Shown here piece by piece: positions 17,727-27,899 of a DNA stretch of 62,306 bases. Positions within the stretch are counted from its first letter, which is position 1. The number at the start of each line of letters is the position of its first letter. The notes under the pieces were generated by a model, which saw only the letters and a list, made by a program, of their open reading frames with translations, was not told the origin of the DNA and did no database searches. Position numbers and translations under genes: made by a program. The stretch spans positions 1 through 62,306 of the forward strand of contig NZ_FMCI01000317.1 of assembly GCF_900091845.1 (NCBI RefSeq), written 5' to 3'. The stretch comes from Streptomyces sp. SolWspMP-5a-2. Its GTDB lineage: Bacteria; Actinomycetota; Actinomycetes; Streptomycetales; Streptomycetaceae.

Positions 17727-18572
17727 TCACGGCAGCGCCTTGCGCGCGGTCGCGAAGCGCGGCCGGTTGTTGAGGTCGGGGTGGTCGGCAGCGTCGGCCC
17801 AGCCCCGTTCCTCGGTGAAGATCCACGGCACCTGGCCGCCCTGGGTGTCGGCGTGCTCGACGACGACGACCCCGCCGGGGCGCAGCAGGCGGTGCGCGGC
17901 CCGCTCCAGGCCGCGGATCAGGTCGAGCCCGTCCTCCCCCGAGAACAGGGCGAGTTGGGGGTCGTAGTCGCGGGCCTCGGGCGCGACGTACTCCCACTCG
18001 GTGAGCGGGATGTACGGCGGGTTGGAGACGACCAGGTCGACCTGGCCGTCGAGGTCGGGGAAGGCGTCGAGGGCGTTGCCCTGGCGCAGGTCGACCCGGG
18101 AGTCGGCCATGTTCTTGCGGGTCCACACCAGGGCGTCCTCGGACAGCTCCACGGCGTGCACGCGCGAGCGCGGCACCTCCTGGGCGAGGGCGAGCGCGAT
18201 GGCGCCCGATCCGGTGCACAGGTCGACGATGAGCGGTTCGACGACGTCCATGGCGCGCACGGCGTCTATGGCCCAGCCGACCACCGACTCGGTCTCCGGC
18301 CTGGGCACGAAGACGCCGGGTCCGACCTGGAGCTCCAGGTAGCGGAAGTAGGCGCGCCCGGTGATGTGCTGGAGCGGCTCGCGCTGTTCGCGCCGGGCGA
18401 TGACCTCCCAGTACCGGGCGTCGAAGTCCGGGTCCTTCACGGAGTGCAGCGCGCCCCGCTTCACACCGTGCACGAACGCGGCGAGTTCCTCCGCGTCGTT
18501 GCGCGGCGAGGGCACGCCGGCGTCGGCCAGCCGCTGGGTGGCCTGTGCCACCTCTGCGAGCAGCAGGTTCAC
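17727..18572 (-). CDS. prmC: Peptide chain release factor N5-glutamine methyltransferase
   Basis: A 281-aa SAM-dependent methyltransferase that modifies the glutamine of the GGQ motif of release factors. The N-terminal helical domain contains the substrate-binding block ITGRAYFRYLELQVGPGVFVPRPETE. SAM motif I is IVDLCTGSGAIALALA, and the catalytic NPPY motif is VVSNPPYIPL. Length is normal. It follows prfA by 44 bp and would methylate that gene's product, RF1. It is separated from sua5 by 52 bp, consistent with a single operon. Confidence 0.96.
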   Translation of the reverse strand: MNLLLAEVAQATQRLADAGVPSPRNDAEELAAFVHGVKRGALHSVKDPDFDARYWEVIARREQREPLQHITGRAYFRYLELQVGPGVFVPRPETESVVGWAIDAVRAMDVVEPLIVDLCTGSGAIALALAQEVPRSRVHAVELSEDALVWTRKNMADSRVDLRQGNALDAFPDLDGQVDLVVSNPPYIPLTEWEYVAPEARDYDPQLALFSGEDGLDLIRGLERAAHRLLRPGGVVVVEHADTQGGQVPWIFTEERGWADAADHPDLNNRPRFATARKALP

Positions 18573-18616
18573 GCAAGTCCTCCGTGTCGTACTCGTGCGC
18601 GGTGCGTCTGTCGTTC

Positions 18617-19693
<1,077 letters not shown>

Positions 19694-19736
19694 CTTGGGC
19701 TCCTGAATACTGCGGGTGAGGGGCAGGCGGGCGACC

Positions 19737-19787
19737 AAAAACGCCGGTCCCGGCGCGCCCCGTGCGGGGCGCGTCCGTGGACCGGCG
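19737..19787 (-). terminator. Intrinsic terminator after rpmE
   Basis: Nested perfect arms (outer 9 bp 19742-19750 / 19779-19787; inner 8 bp 19754-19761 / 19766-19773, loop GTGC) are followed on the minus strand by TTTTT. This is the most canonical Rho-independent terminator in the window, and it separates rpmE from prfA. Confidence 0.85.
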
Positions 19788-19799
19788 ATATGGGGCTCG

Positions 19800-20024
19800 C
19801 TACTTCTTGGAGCCGGCGGCAGCCTTGCCGAAGCGGGCCTCGAAGCGGGCCACGCGGCCACCGGTGTCGAGGATCTTCTGCTTGCCCGTGTAGAACGGGT
19901 GGCACTCGGAGCAGACCTCGGCCCGGACGGTGCCGGAGTCGATGGTGCTACGGGTGGTGAACGAGGCGCCACAGGTGCAGCTGACCTGCGTCTCGACGTA
20001 CTCGGGGTGGATGTCGCGCTTCAA
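19800..20024 (-). CDS. rpmE: 50S ribosomal protein L31, zinc-binding form
   Basis: A 74-aa L31 beginning MKRDIHPEYVETQVSC. Two cysteine pairs (CTC at 16-18 and CSEC at 38-41) mark the zinc-binding C+ form, the version normally replaced by a C- paralogue under zinc starvation in Streptomyces. The start is TTG at 20024, with AGGAG five bases upstream; no ATG or GTG fits. The gene is monocistronic, ended by a strong terminator. No Zur box was identified upstream, as expected for the zinc-replete form. Confidence 0.96.
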   Translation of the reverse strand: MKRDIHPEYVETQVSCTCGASFTTRSTIDSGTVRAEVCSECHPFYTGKQKILDTGGRVARFEARFGKAAAGSKK

Positions 20025-20233
20025 GGTGTCTCCTAGGTTCGGGAGGGCGCCGGGTCGCAGCCGCGGGATGCGGAGGCGTGAACCGGAGCCGACGTACCAG
20101 TCTGCCAGGACTGGAGCCATCCCCCAAAACGGGGGGTCATGGTGATCTATTCCCCCGTGCCCCGCCGGAGCCCGCTCGCGCCGCGCCGCCCCGTTCCCGC
20201 TCCCCCGGCCCCGGGCGTTCGCCGCCGGGGGTG

Positions 20234-21373
20234 CTAGCCGCCGCCGACGACGCCCTGGGCCTCGCCCGTGGCGGCGCCCTCGGTGGCCGACCGCGGGACG
20301 GCCCGGTCGTTCTCCAGCGCCGTCCAGACCTGCCGGGCCTTGGCGTCCTCGACGAGGACCCGGTTGGGGTCGGCGGGGTCGTAGCGGACCGGCATGGTGA
20401 CCATGGTCATGTGCGCGGAGGAGATGCCCTTGAGGCCCTCGGCGAAGGAGACCAGCGCGTTGACCGAGCCGAGGTCGGAGTCGGTGGTGACGGTCTTGGT
20501 GGCGGTGTCGGCGAGGCCGTAGAGCTTGGTGGGGTCGGTGAGCACCCCGATGCCCTTGACCCGGTCGACGAGGGCCTTGACGAAGGCCTGCTGGAGCTGG
20601 ATGCGCCCGAGGTCGGAGCCGTCGCCGACGCCGTGCCGGGTGCGGACCAGGCCGAGGGCCTGCTGCCCGTCGAGGCGGTGGGTGCCCGCGGTCAGGTCGA
20701 GGTGGCTCTCGGGGTCCTCGATCGCCCGGGTGGTGGTGACGTCGACGCCGCCCAGCTCGTCGATCAGCTTCTGGAAGCCGCTGAAGTCGACCTCCAGGTA
20801 GTGGTCCATGCGGATGCCGGTGAGCGACTCGACGGTCTTGACGGCACAGGTGGCGCCGCCGGTGGAGTACGCGGAGTTGAACATGACCCCGGACGCGGCG
20901 GGGTGCTCGGTGCCCCCGGAGTCGGTGCAGGCGGGCCGGTCGACGAGGGTGTCGCGCGGGACGGAGACCACGGTGGCCTTCCGGTGGCCCTGGTAGACGT
21001 GCACGATCATCGCGGTGTCGGAGCGGGCGCTGCCGTCGTCGGCGCCGCCGCCGAGCCCCTTGTTGGCGCCGGAGCGGGAGTCCGAGCCGAGGACGAGGAT
21101 GTTCTCCGAGCCGTTGTCGACCTTCTTGGGCCGGTCGGCGCCCAGGAGCTGGTTGATGTCGACGCTCCTGATGTTGCCGTTGAGCTTGTAGTAGACGTAA
21201 CCGGCCCCGGTGCCGCCCAGCAGGACGATGCCCGCGGCGGTCCACGCCGTCACGAGCAGGGCCGTGCGGCGCCTGCTGCGCGGCCTGCGCCTGCGGCCCC
21301 TGCTGGGGCGTCGTGGGCCGGTGGGCCCGGTGGCGCCCGGTATGCCGGGCTCCGGCGTGCTCTCGGCGGACAT
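20234..21373 (-). CDS. LytR-CpsA-Psr (LCP) family cell-wall polymer transferase
   Basis: A 379-aa membrane-anchored protein. The first 37 residues are cytoplasmic and rich in Pro, Arg and Gly. A transmembrane helix follows at about 38-61 (ALLVTAWTAAGIVLLGGTGAGYVYY), then an extracytoplasmic LCP domain with NILVLGSDSRSG, the DTAMIVHV strand, VSVPRDTLVD, the MDHYLEVDFSGFQKLIDELGGVDV block and LGLVRTRHG. LCP proteins transfer lipid-linked glycopolymers such as teichoic acids or arabinogalactan-like chains to peptidoglycan. The WecA-like gene about 6 kb away could supply such an intermediate. Length is typical for Streptomyces. Confidence 0.93.
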   Translation of the reverse strand: MSAESTPEPGIPGATGPTGPRRPSRGRRRRPRSRRRTALLVTAWTAAGIVLLGGTGAGYVYYKLNGNIRSVDINQLLGADRPKKVDNGSENILVLGSDSRSGANKGLGGGADDGSARSDTAMIVHVYQGHRKATVVSVPRDTLVDRPACTDSGGTEHPAASGVMFNSAYSTGGATCAVKTVESLTGIRMDHYLEVDFSGFQKLIDELGGVDVTTTRAIEDPESHLDLTAGTHRLDGQQALGLVRTRHGVGDGSDLGRIQLQQAFVKALVDRVKGIGVLTDPTKLYGLADTATKTVTTDSDLGSVNALVSFAEGLKGISSAHMTMVTMPVRYDPADPNRVLVEDAKARQVWTALENDRAVPRSATEGAATGEAQGVVGGG

Positions 21374-21725
21374 GTGCTCCTCGCATCTCGTCCCGGTCGG
21401 TTACCCCCTGCGTTCAGGGACAGGTCTGGTCTTTTCGACCCTTACCGGACCATCCTCACCCCGCCAGGTCAGACGGGGAAACCGGAGAAAGCGTTGCACG
21501 GCACCCCATGGACACCCGGTGCCGAAGCGGACACGGCCGGTGACCGGAGGACCCGGACACGCCTCGCCGACCTGGGGTGACGGCACCGCGTGCCACCGGG
21601 TCCCGTTCCCCCGCGTACCCGGGCACATGTGGCAGAGGTCTCGCCCGCGGGGCGCCCCGGACGCACGAAAGAGGCGGCCCCCGTCACCGAGGTGACGGGG
21701 GCCGCCTGCGCGCCGGTGAGGACGG
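21374..21725. other. 352-bp gap between the LCP gene and rho
   Basis: The part next to rho carries the rho terminator (21673-21706). The part next to the LCP gene (about 21374-21480) should contain its promoter, since the gene upstream has been terminated. I see no clear -10/-35 pair and no coding sequence. Confidence 0.5.
21673..21706 (-). terminator. Intrinsic terminator of the rho gene
   Basis: A 16-bp perfect inverted repeat (arms 21673-21688 and 21691-21706, two-base centre, so effectively 15 bp with a tetraloop) lies 20 bases after the rho stop. On the minus strand it is followed by TCTTTCG. Confidence 0.8.
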
Positions 21726-23753
21726 TCAGTCGCCGTTGCCGGGGGTGGGCGTCGTCTTCTGGATCTGCATCAGGAACTCGCCGTTGGACTTCGTCTGCTT
21801 CATCTTGTCCAGCAGCAGCTCGATCGCCTGCTGCTGGTCGAGCGCGTGCAGCACCCGGCGCAGCTTCCAGACCACGGCCAGCTCCTCGGCACCGAGCAGG
21901 ATCTCCTCCTTGCGGGTGCCGGACGCGTCGACGTCCACCGCGGGGAAGATGCGCTTGTCGGCGAGCTTCCGGTCGAGCTTGAGCTCCATGTTGCCGGTGC
22001 CCTTGAACTCCTCGAAGATCACCTCGTCCATGCGGGACCCGGTGTCCACCAGGGCGGTGGCGAGGATGGTCAGCGAACCGCCGTCCTCGATGTTGCGGGC
22101 CGCACCGAAGAAGCGCTTCGGCGGGTACAGGGCCGTCGAGTCGACACCACCGGACAGGATGCGGCCGGAGGCCGGGGCGGCGAGGTTGTACGCGCGGCCC
22201 AGGCGGGTGATCGAGTCGAGCAGGACGACGACGTCGTGCCCCAGCTCCACCAGGCGCTTGGCGCGCTCGATGGCCAGCTCGGCGACGGTCGTGTGGTCCT
22301 CGGCGGGACGGTCGAAGGTCGAGGAGATGACCTCGCCCTTGACCGACCGCTGCATGTCGGTGACCTCTTCCGGACGCTCGTCGACCAGGACGACCATCAG
22401 GTGGCACTCGGGGTTGTTGTGCGTGATCGCGTTGGCGATCGCCTGCATGATCATGGTCTTGCCGGTCTTCGGCGGGGCCACGATCAGACCGCGCTGGCCC
22501 TTGCCGATCGGCGACACCATGTCGATGATCCGGGTGGTCAGCACGCCCGGGTCCGTCTCCAACCGGAGGCGGTCCTGCGGGTAGAGCGGCGTCAGCTTGT
22601 TGAACTCCGGCCGCCCGCGGCCGTGTTCGGGCGCCATGCCGTTGACGGAGTCGAGGCGGACCAGCGCGTTGAACTTCTCGCGGCGCTCGCCCTCCTTCGG
22701 CTGCCGGACCGCGCCGGTGACGTGATCGCCCTTGCGCAGACCGTTCTTGCGGACCTGCGCGAGGGAGACGTACACGTCGTTCGGGCCCGGCAGGTAGCCG
22801 GAGGTGCGGATGAACGCGTAGTTGTCGAGGATGTCGAGGATGCCCGCGACGGGGATCAGCACGTCGTCGTCGGCGACCTGCGGCTCGGCGACGTCGTCAC
22901 GGCCACGGCGACCGCGGCGGTCGCGGTAGCGGCCGCGACGGCCACGGCGGCCGCCCTCGAAGTCGTCGTCGTCCTGCGGGCCGTTGTTGCGGTCCTGCGG
23001 GCCGTTGCCGCGGTCCTGGCGCTCCTGCCGGTCCTGACGGCCGCCGCCCTGCTGCTGGCGCTGGCCGCCCTGACCCTGGCCGCCCTGGCCCTGCTGGTCG
23101 TCGCCCTTGCCGCGGCGGTCGCGGTCCCGGCCGCGGTCGCGGTCCCGGCGGTCGCGGCGGCCACGGCCCTCGGCGTCCCCGGCGTCGCCCTGCGCCTCGG
23201 CCTTCGGCTCGCTCTTGGCCTCGGCGGCGTTCTCGGCGCCCGCGGGGCTGCCCGCGTCGGCGGTGGCACGGCGGCGACGGCGCTCGGCGGGAGCGTCGTC
23301 CCCGGCGCGCTCGGCGTCGCCCGCGCGCGAGGGGCCGCCGGCCGGCTGGCCGGGGATGTCGATCTGCTGCTGGGCCGCGGCCTTGTCGGCGGGGGCCTCG
23401 GCGGCCGCCTTCTTCTCCGCGACGGCGGCGGACTCCTCGCCGGTGCGGGCCTTGGAGGTGGCCCGGCGCTTCGGCTTGGTCTCGGGGGCGGCGTCGGCCT
23501 TGGCCGGAGCGGCCGAGCCGCCCGCCTGCGCCTCCTTGATGACCTCGATCAGCTGGCTCTTGCGCATCCGCGCGGTGCCCCTGATGCCGAGGCCCGAGGC
23601 GACCTGCTGAAGCTCGGCCAGCACCATGCCGTCGAGGCCGGTACCGCGGCGCCGCCGGGAGCCGGCACCGGTGGCAGGCGCGGAGGCGTCCGTGGCGGGC
23701 GCGGCAGCGGTCTCCTCGACACGCGCGCCCATCAGATCGGTGGTGTCGCTCAC
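21726..23753 (-). CDS. rho: Transcription termination factor Rho with long actinobacterial insert
   Basis: A 675-aa hexameric RNA helicase that terminates transcription. After a short Ala/Thr-rich N-terminus comes the Rho_N helical block (LDGMVLAELQQVASGLGIRG, then MRKSQLIEVIKEA). Roughly residues 90-290 are low-complexity, first Ala/Glu/Lys then Arg/Asp/Gly/Gln-rich, as in other high-GC Gram-positives. The primary RNA-binding domain follows (VAGILDILDNYAFIRTSGYLPG), then the ATPase with P-loop APPKTGKT and the Q/R-loop segments. The start is GTG at 23753 with AAGGA upstream. The insert accounts for most of the extra length over E. coli Rho (419 aa). Confidence 0.98.
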   Translation of the reverse strand: MSDTTDLMGARVEETAAAPATDASAPATGAGSRRRRGTGLDGMVLAELQQVASGLGIRGTARMRKSQLIEVIKEAQAGGSAAPAKADAAPETKPKRRATSKARTGEESAAVAEKKAAAEAPADKAAAQQQIDIPGQPAGGPSRAGDAERAGDDAPAERRRRRATADAGSPAGAENAAEAKSEPKAEAQGDAGDAEGRGRRDRRDRDRGRDRDRRGKGDDQQGQGGQGQGGQRQQQGGGRQDRQERQDRGNGPQDRNNGPQDDDDFEGGRRGRRGRYRDRRGRRGRDDVAEPQVADDDVLIPVAGILDILDNYAFIRTSGYLPGPNDVYVSLAQVRKNGLRKGDHVTGAVRQPKEGERREKFNALVRLDSVNGMAPEHGRGRPEFNKLTPLYPQDRLRLETDPGVLTTRIIDMVSPIGKGQRGLIVAPPKTGKTMIMQAIANAITHNNPECHLMVVLVDERPEEVTDMQRSVKGEVISSTFDRPAEDHTTVAELAIERAKRLVELGHDVVVLLDSITRLGRAYNLAAPASGRILSGGVDSTALYPPKRFFGAARNIEDGGSLTILATALVDTGSRMDEVIFEEFKGTGNMELKLDRKLADKRIFPAVDVDASGTRKEEILLGAEELAVVWKLRRVLHALDQQQAIELLLDKMKQTKSNGEFLMQIQKTTPTPGNGD

Positions 23754-24161
23754 GAAGGGTCCTTCCCTGGAGCGGACGTCGGCCTGTCTGGCTCGGCGAC
23801 CGGTTGTGCTGTCCGGCTGCGGTCCTTGCTGTGTGGACCGTGCCGGGGCGGTGTACCGCCTTGGCGGCGGAGGAAATTTCTGGTGATGGCGCTTCCCGAA
23901 GACGTGGCACCGAGTGTCCGTGTCACGAGGCTTGGTCGCACCAGTTCCGGAGCGTGCCCGGCAAGTCGCTCAGTGCCGACGCACGAGGTACCGCTCAGGT
24001 ACGTCGTACGGAACACCGTGCGGCTTGGGAGGCTCCCGGAAGAATGTCTGTCCCGGACGGGGACACGAAGCACCTCGCCATGGTGGGGTCGGGTGCAGAC
24101 TTGAGATTAACACTACCGGATCCAACAAACATTCCCCCTCTCGAAATCCGGCAACCGGGTG
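23754..24161. other. 408-bp rho leader region
   Basis: Between thrB and rho, both on the minus strand. Near thrB the minus strand has an A/T-rich stretch (TTGTTGGATCC then TAGTGTTAATC, about 24108-24130) that is the best promoter candidate. The remaining 300 bases or so would be an untranslated leader, room for the Rho-dependent autoregulation known for rho genes. A 28-codon frame (24081-23995) lies inside, but has no ribosome-binding site. Confidence 0.5.
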
Positions 24162-25079
24162 TCAGGGCGCAAGCGGGAGCACGCTCGCTCCCCGGGCGTC
24201 GAGCTGCAACCGGTTCGCGGCCCAGCCCTCGCCCGCCAGATGGGCGACCTTGTCGGCGCTCGCCGCGTCCGCCAGCGCGAGGACCGTGGGGCCCGCGCCG
24301 GAGATGACGGCCGGCACGCCGTCGACCCGCAGCCGCTCCACCAGCGCCGCGCTCTCCGGCATCGCCGGGGCGCGGTACTCCTGGTGCAGCCGGTCCTCGG
24401 TGGCGGGCAGCAGCAGTTCGGGACGGCGGGTGAGGGCCTCGACGAGCAGCGCGGCCCGGCCCGCGTTGGCGGCGGCGTCGACGTGCGGCACGGAGCGCGG
24501 CAGCAGACCGCGCGCGGTCTCCGTCAGCACCGGCTTGCCCGGCACGAAAACCACCGGAACGATGGAATCGGCGGGCTCCATCCTGATCGCGCGCGCGGCG
24601 CCCGACTCCATCCAGGAGAGCGTGAACCCGCCGAGCAGGCAGGCGGCCACGTTGTCCGGGTGCCCCTCGATCTCGGTGGCCAGCTCCAGCAGCGCGGCGT
24701 CGTCGAGCCTGGACTCGCCGCCTATCGTCACGGCACGGGCGGCGACGATGCCGGCGCAGATCGCGGCCGACGAGGAGCCGAGGCCGCGGCCGTGCGGGAT
24801 GCGGTTGGCGCACACGATCTCCAGGCCCCGGGGCTGTCCGCCCAGCAGGTCGAAGGCGGTGCGCAGGGAGCGGACGAGCAGGTGGTTCTCGTCGCGGGGC
24901 AGCGTCGCGCCGCCCTCACCGGCGATGTCGATGTGCAGCCCTGAGTCGGCCACCCGGACGACCACGTCGTCGTAGAGCCCCAGCGACAGGCCGAGGGCGT
25001 CGAAGCCGGGACCGAGGTTGGCGCTGGTGGCGGGGGTGCGCACCCGGACGGCGGCGGCGCGGAAGGCGGGACCGGCCAT
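24162..25079 (-). CDS. thrB: Homoserine kinase
   Basis: A 305-aa GHMP-family kinase phosphorylating L-homoserine to O-phosphohomoserine, the substrate of threonine synthase. The N-terminal motif VRVRTPATSANLGPGFDALG and the GHMP phosphate-binding loop PHGRGLGSSSAAI are clear; the C-terminal GAGPTVLAL glycine-rich motif is also present. The ATG at 25079 precedes the conserved N-terminus, and 39 upstream codons in frame are not conserved-looking. It is third in the order hom, thrC, thrB, but a 309-bp gap separates it from thrC, so a separate promoter is possible. Confidence 0.96.
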   Translation of the reverse strand: MAGPAFRAAAVRVRTPATSANLGPGFDALGLSLGLYDDVVVRVADSGLHIDIAGEGGATLPRDENHLLVRSLRTAFDLLGGQPRGLEIVCANRIPHGRGLGSSSAAICAGIVAARAVTIGGESRLDDAALLELATEIEGHPDNVAACLLGGFTLSWMESGAARAIRMEPADSIVPVVFVPGKPVLTETARGLLPRSVPHVDAAANAGRAALLVEALTRRPELLLPATEDRLHQEYRAPAMPESAALVERLRVDGVPAVISGAGPTVLALADAASADKVAHLAGEGWAANRLQLDARGASVLPLAP

Positions 25080-25388
25080 CGCTCGATGACTCTCCTTGAG
25101 CTGCGTGATTGTCGAAGACACTCGATGACATTCGATACGTACGGGGAGACCCAGGGGCCGCGGAAACGGCGAGGCACCGCGGATATGCGGAGGCATATGC
25201 TGCGGGCGGGTTCGGTACAGCCTATCGAAGGAAGGTTCTGTGGCGACATAGGGCGCACAGGAGGCGCACGATGCGTGTCGTAAGCCCCTCGTGCCCCTTT
25301 CCCAGCGCTTTCCCGTCCCGGGTCCGCCCGGAGCGCCCCCGGCGAAGCGGCTCGGCGCCTCGCCCGGAGCACCCCGGGGACGGAGCGG
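25080..25388. other. 309-bp gap between thrC and thrB
   Basis: No coding bias is seen. The thrB-proximal 100 bases on the minus strand are less G/C-rich (CGATACG, ATTGTCG) and are the likely promoter area. On the plus strand AGGAGG precedes an ATG at 25271, but that frame runs antisense into thrC and is not credible. No strong terminator hairpin was found. Confidence 0.4.
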
Positions 25389-26447
25389 TCAGCCCAGACC
25401 GAGGCGCTCGGCCGCCGTCACCGCGTCGACCGGGACGGTCACCGGCTGCGGGGCACCGGCCACGGCCCAGTCGGGGTCCTTGAGCCCGTTGCCGGTCACG
25501 GTGCAGACGATGCGCTGGCCCGGGTCGACCCTGCCCTCCTCGGCGGCCTTCAGCAGACCGGCGACCGACGCGGCCGACGCGGGCTCCACGAAGACGCCCT
25601 CCTGCGCCGCCAACAGCCGGTAGGCGCGCAGGATCTCACGGTCCGTCACCTCGTCGATGCGGCCGCCCGACTCGTCCCGCGCGGCCAGCGCGTACTGCCA
25701 GGAGGCGGGGTTGCCGATGCGGATCGCGGTGGCGATCGTCGAGGGGTCCTTGACCACCTCGCCGCGCACGATCGGGGCGCTGCCGGAGGCCTGGTAGCCC
25801 CACATCCGCGGGGTCCTGGTGGCGATGCCGTCGGCCGCGTACTCGCGGTAGCCCTTCCAGTACGCGGTGATGTTGCCCGCGTTGCCGACCGGCAGCACGT
25901 GGATGTCGGGGGCGTCGCCGAGCATGTCGACGATCTCGAAGGCGGCCGTCTTCTGGCCCTCGATGCGCACCGGGTTGACCGAATTGACCAGCGCCACCGG
26001 GTAGTTGTCGCTGAGCGAGCGGGCCAGCGTGAGGCAGTCGTCGAAGTTGCCGTCGACCTGGAGGATCTTCGCGCCGTGCACGAGGGCCTGGCCCATCTTG
26101 CCGAGCGCGATCTTGCCCTGCGGGACCAGCACGGCGCAGACCATCCCGGCCCGCACCGCGTACGCGGCGGCGCTCGCCGACGTGTTGCCGGTGGAGGCGC
26201 AGATGACCGCCTTCGCGCCCTCCTCCTTGGCCCGGGTGATGGCCATCGTCATCCCGCGGTCCTTGAAGGAGCCGGTCGGGTTGGCGCCCTCCACCTTCAG
26301 GTGGACCTCGCAGCCGGTGCGCTCGGAGAGGAGCTGCGCGGGGACGAGCGGCGTGCCGCCCTCGCGGAGCGTCACGACCGGCGTGCTGTCGGAGACGGGC
26401 AGCCGGTCCCGGTACTCCTCGATGATTCCGCGCCACTGGTGGGTCAT
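25389..26447 (-). CDS. thrC: Threonine synthase
   Basis: A 352-aa PLP enzyme converting O-phosphohomoserine to threonine. The PLP lysine is K62 in NPTGSFKDRGMTMA. ASTGNTSASAAAYA supplies the phosphate-binding Ser/Gly loop region, and LPVGNAGNITAYWKGY follows. Length places it in the short, bacterial class. It lies seven bases downstream of hom, so the two are almost certainly co-transcribed and coupled, channelling homoserine toward threonine. Confidence 0.97.
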   Translation of the reverse strand: MTHQWRGIIEEYRDRLPVSDSTPVVTLREGGTPLVPAQLLSERTGCEVHLKVEGANPTGSFKDRGMTMAITRAKEEGAKAVICASTGNTSASAAAYAVRAGMVCAVLVPQGKIALGKMGQALVHGAKILQVDGNFDDCLTLARSLSDNYPVALVNSVNPVRIEGQKTAAFEIVDMLGDAPDIHVLPVGNAGNITAYWKGYREYAADGIATRTPRMWGYQASGSAPIVRGEVVKDPSTIATAIRIGNPASWQYALAARDESGGRIDEVTDREILRAYRLLAAQEGVFVEPASAASVAGLLKAAEEGRVDPGQRIVCTVTGNGLKDPDWAVAGAPQPVTVPVDAVTAAERLGLG

Positions 26448-26453
26448 TGCTCG

Positions 26454-27746
26454 TTACTCCCCTTCAACCCGCATGATGCTGGCGACACCCCGCACGGTGT
26501 CGAGCTTGCGCAGCGCCTCGACGGTCCCGCTGAGGGAGGCGTCGGACGCGCGGTGGGTGACGACGACGAGCGATGCCTCGCCGTCCTTGCCCTTCTGCCG
26601 GACGGTGTCGATCGACACCCCGTGCTCCGCGAAGACGGTGGCCACCTGCGCCAGGACGCCGGGCTTGTCGGCGACGTCGAGGCTGATGTGGTAGCGGGTG
26701 ACGACGTCACCCATCGGCGACACGGTCAGCGCCGCGTACGCCGACTCGCCCGGTCCCGTCGCGCCGTTGAGACGGTTGCGGCACACGGCGACGAGGTCGC
26801 CGAGCACGGCGGAGGCGGTCGGGGCGCCACCGGCGCCCGGACCGTAGAACATCAGCTGCCCGGCCGCGTCGGACTCGACGAAGACGGCGTTGTACGCGCC
26901 GCGCACGGAGGCCAGCGGGTGGGTCAGCGGGATCATCGCGGGGTGCACGCGCGCGGTGACCGAGGCGCCGTCGGCGGCCCGTTCGCAGATGGCCAGCAGC
27001 TTGATGGTGCAGCCCATGTTCTTGGCGGAGGCGAAGTCGGCGGCGGTCACCTCCGTCATGCCCTCGCGGTAGACGTCGTCGAGGCGCACCCGGGTGTGGA
27101 AGGCGATCCCGGCGAGGATGGCGGCCTTGGCGGCGGCGTCGAAGCCCTCGACGTCGGCGGTCGGGTCGGCCTCGGCGTACCCCAGCGCGGTCGCCTCGTC
27201 CAGGGCCTCCTGGTACCCGGCGCCGGTGGTGTCCATCTTGTCGAGGATGAAGTTGGTGGTGCCGTTGACGATGCCGAGGACCCGGTTGACCTTGTCCCCG
27301 GCGAGGGACTCGCGCAGCGGGCGGATCAGCGGGATGGCACCGGCGACGGCGGCCTCGTAGTACAGGTCGCGGCCGTGCTCGCCGGCCGCCGCGTGCAGAG
27401 CGGCGCCGTCCTGTGCGAGCAGCGCCTTGTTGGCGGAGACCACGGAGGCGCCGTGCTCGAAGGCGGTGGTGATGAGCGAGCGGGCGGGCTCGATGCCGCC
27501 GATGACCTCGACGACGACGTCGATGTCGCCACGCTTGACGAGCGCGGTGGCGTCCGTGGTGACCAGCTCGGCCGGGATGCCCTCGCGCACCTTGGAGGGG
27601 CGCCGCACGGCGACCCCGGCCAGCTCGATCGGGGCGCCGATCCGGGCGGCGAGGTCGGCGGCGTGCGTCGTCATGATGCGCGCCACCTCTGAGCCGACCA
27701 CTCCACAGCCCAGCAGCGCCACTTTCAGCGGACGCGTACGCATCAT
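26454..27746 (-). CDS. hom: Homoserine dehydrogenase with C-terminal ACT domain
   Basis: A 430-aa NAD(P)-dependent enzyme reducing aspartate semialdehyde to homoserine, the branch point to threonine and methionine. The Rossmann motif is ALLGCGVVGSEV at the N-terminus. The catalytic domain carries GIVNGTTNFIL and the signature block ALGYAEADPTADVEGFDAAAK. The last 80 residues (RYHISLDVADKPGVLAQVATVFAEHGVSI) form an ACT domain that typically binds threonine for feedback inhibition. The start is one of two adjacent ATGs (27746 or 27743) with GAGG upstream. Downstream thrC begins within seven bases. Confidence 0.97.
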   Translation of the reverse strand: MMRTRPLKVALLGCGVVGSEVARIMTTHAADLAARIGAPIELAGVAVRRPSKVREGIPAELVTTDATALVKRGDIDVVVEVIGGIEPARSLITTAFEHGASVVSANKALLAQDGAALHAAAGEHGRDLYYEAAVAGAIPLIRPLRESLAGDKVNRVLGIVNGTTNFILDKMDTTGAGYQEALDEATALGYAEADPTADVEGFDAAAKAAILAGIAFHTRVRLDDVYREGMTEVTAADFASAKNMGCTIKLLAICERAADGASVTARVHPAMIPLTHPLASVRGAYNAVFVESDAAGQLMFYGPGAGGAPTASAVLGDLVAVCRNRLNGATGPGESAYAALTVSPMGDVVTRYHISLDVADKPGVLAQVATVFAEHGVSIDTVRQKGKDGEASLVVVTHRASDASLSGTVEALRKLDTVRGVASIMRVEGE

Positions 27747-27899
27747 CCGACCTCGTTTCCTCATACCGTCTACGGTGGGACCAGTCTCACTCACCGGACG
27801 GGACTTTCTGCGCCGGGTCCGGATTGTGAGACGTTTATTCCATTTTGCCGTGGGCCCTGGACCGCAGATCTTCCGCCTGGGAGACCGGCCCCGGCCCGG

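Noticed and set aside
20121..20136. Hairpin CCCCC-N6-GGGGG after the LCP gene as a terminator
   Set aside because: The stem is only about five base pairs and lacks a T-run; too weak to call.
23995..24081. 28-codon frame upstream of rho as a rhoL-like leader peptide gene
   Set aside because: There is an ATG but no ribosome-binding site and no similarity I can assert; kept only as a note within the rho leader.
25271..25483. Plus-strand frame after AGGAGG between thrB and thrC
   Set aside because: It runs antisense into thrC and has a Pro/Arg-rich shadow composition.
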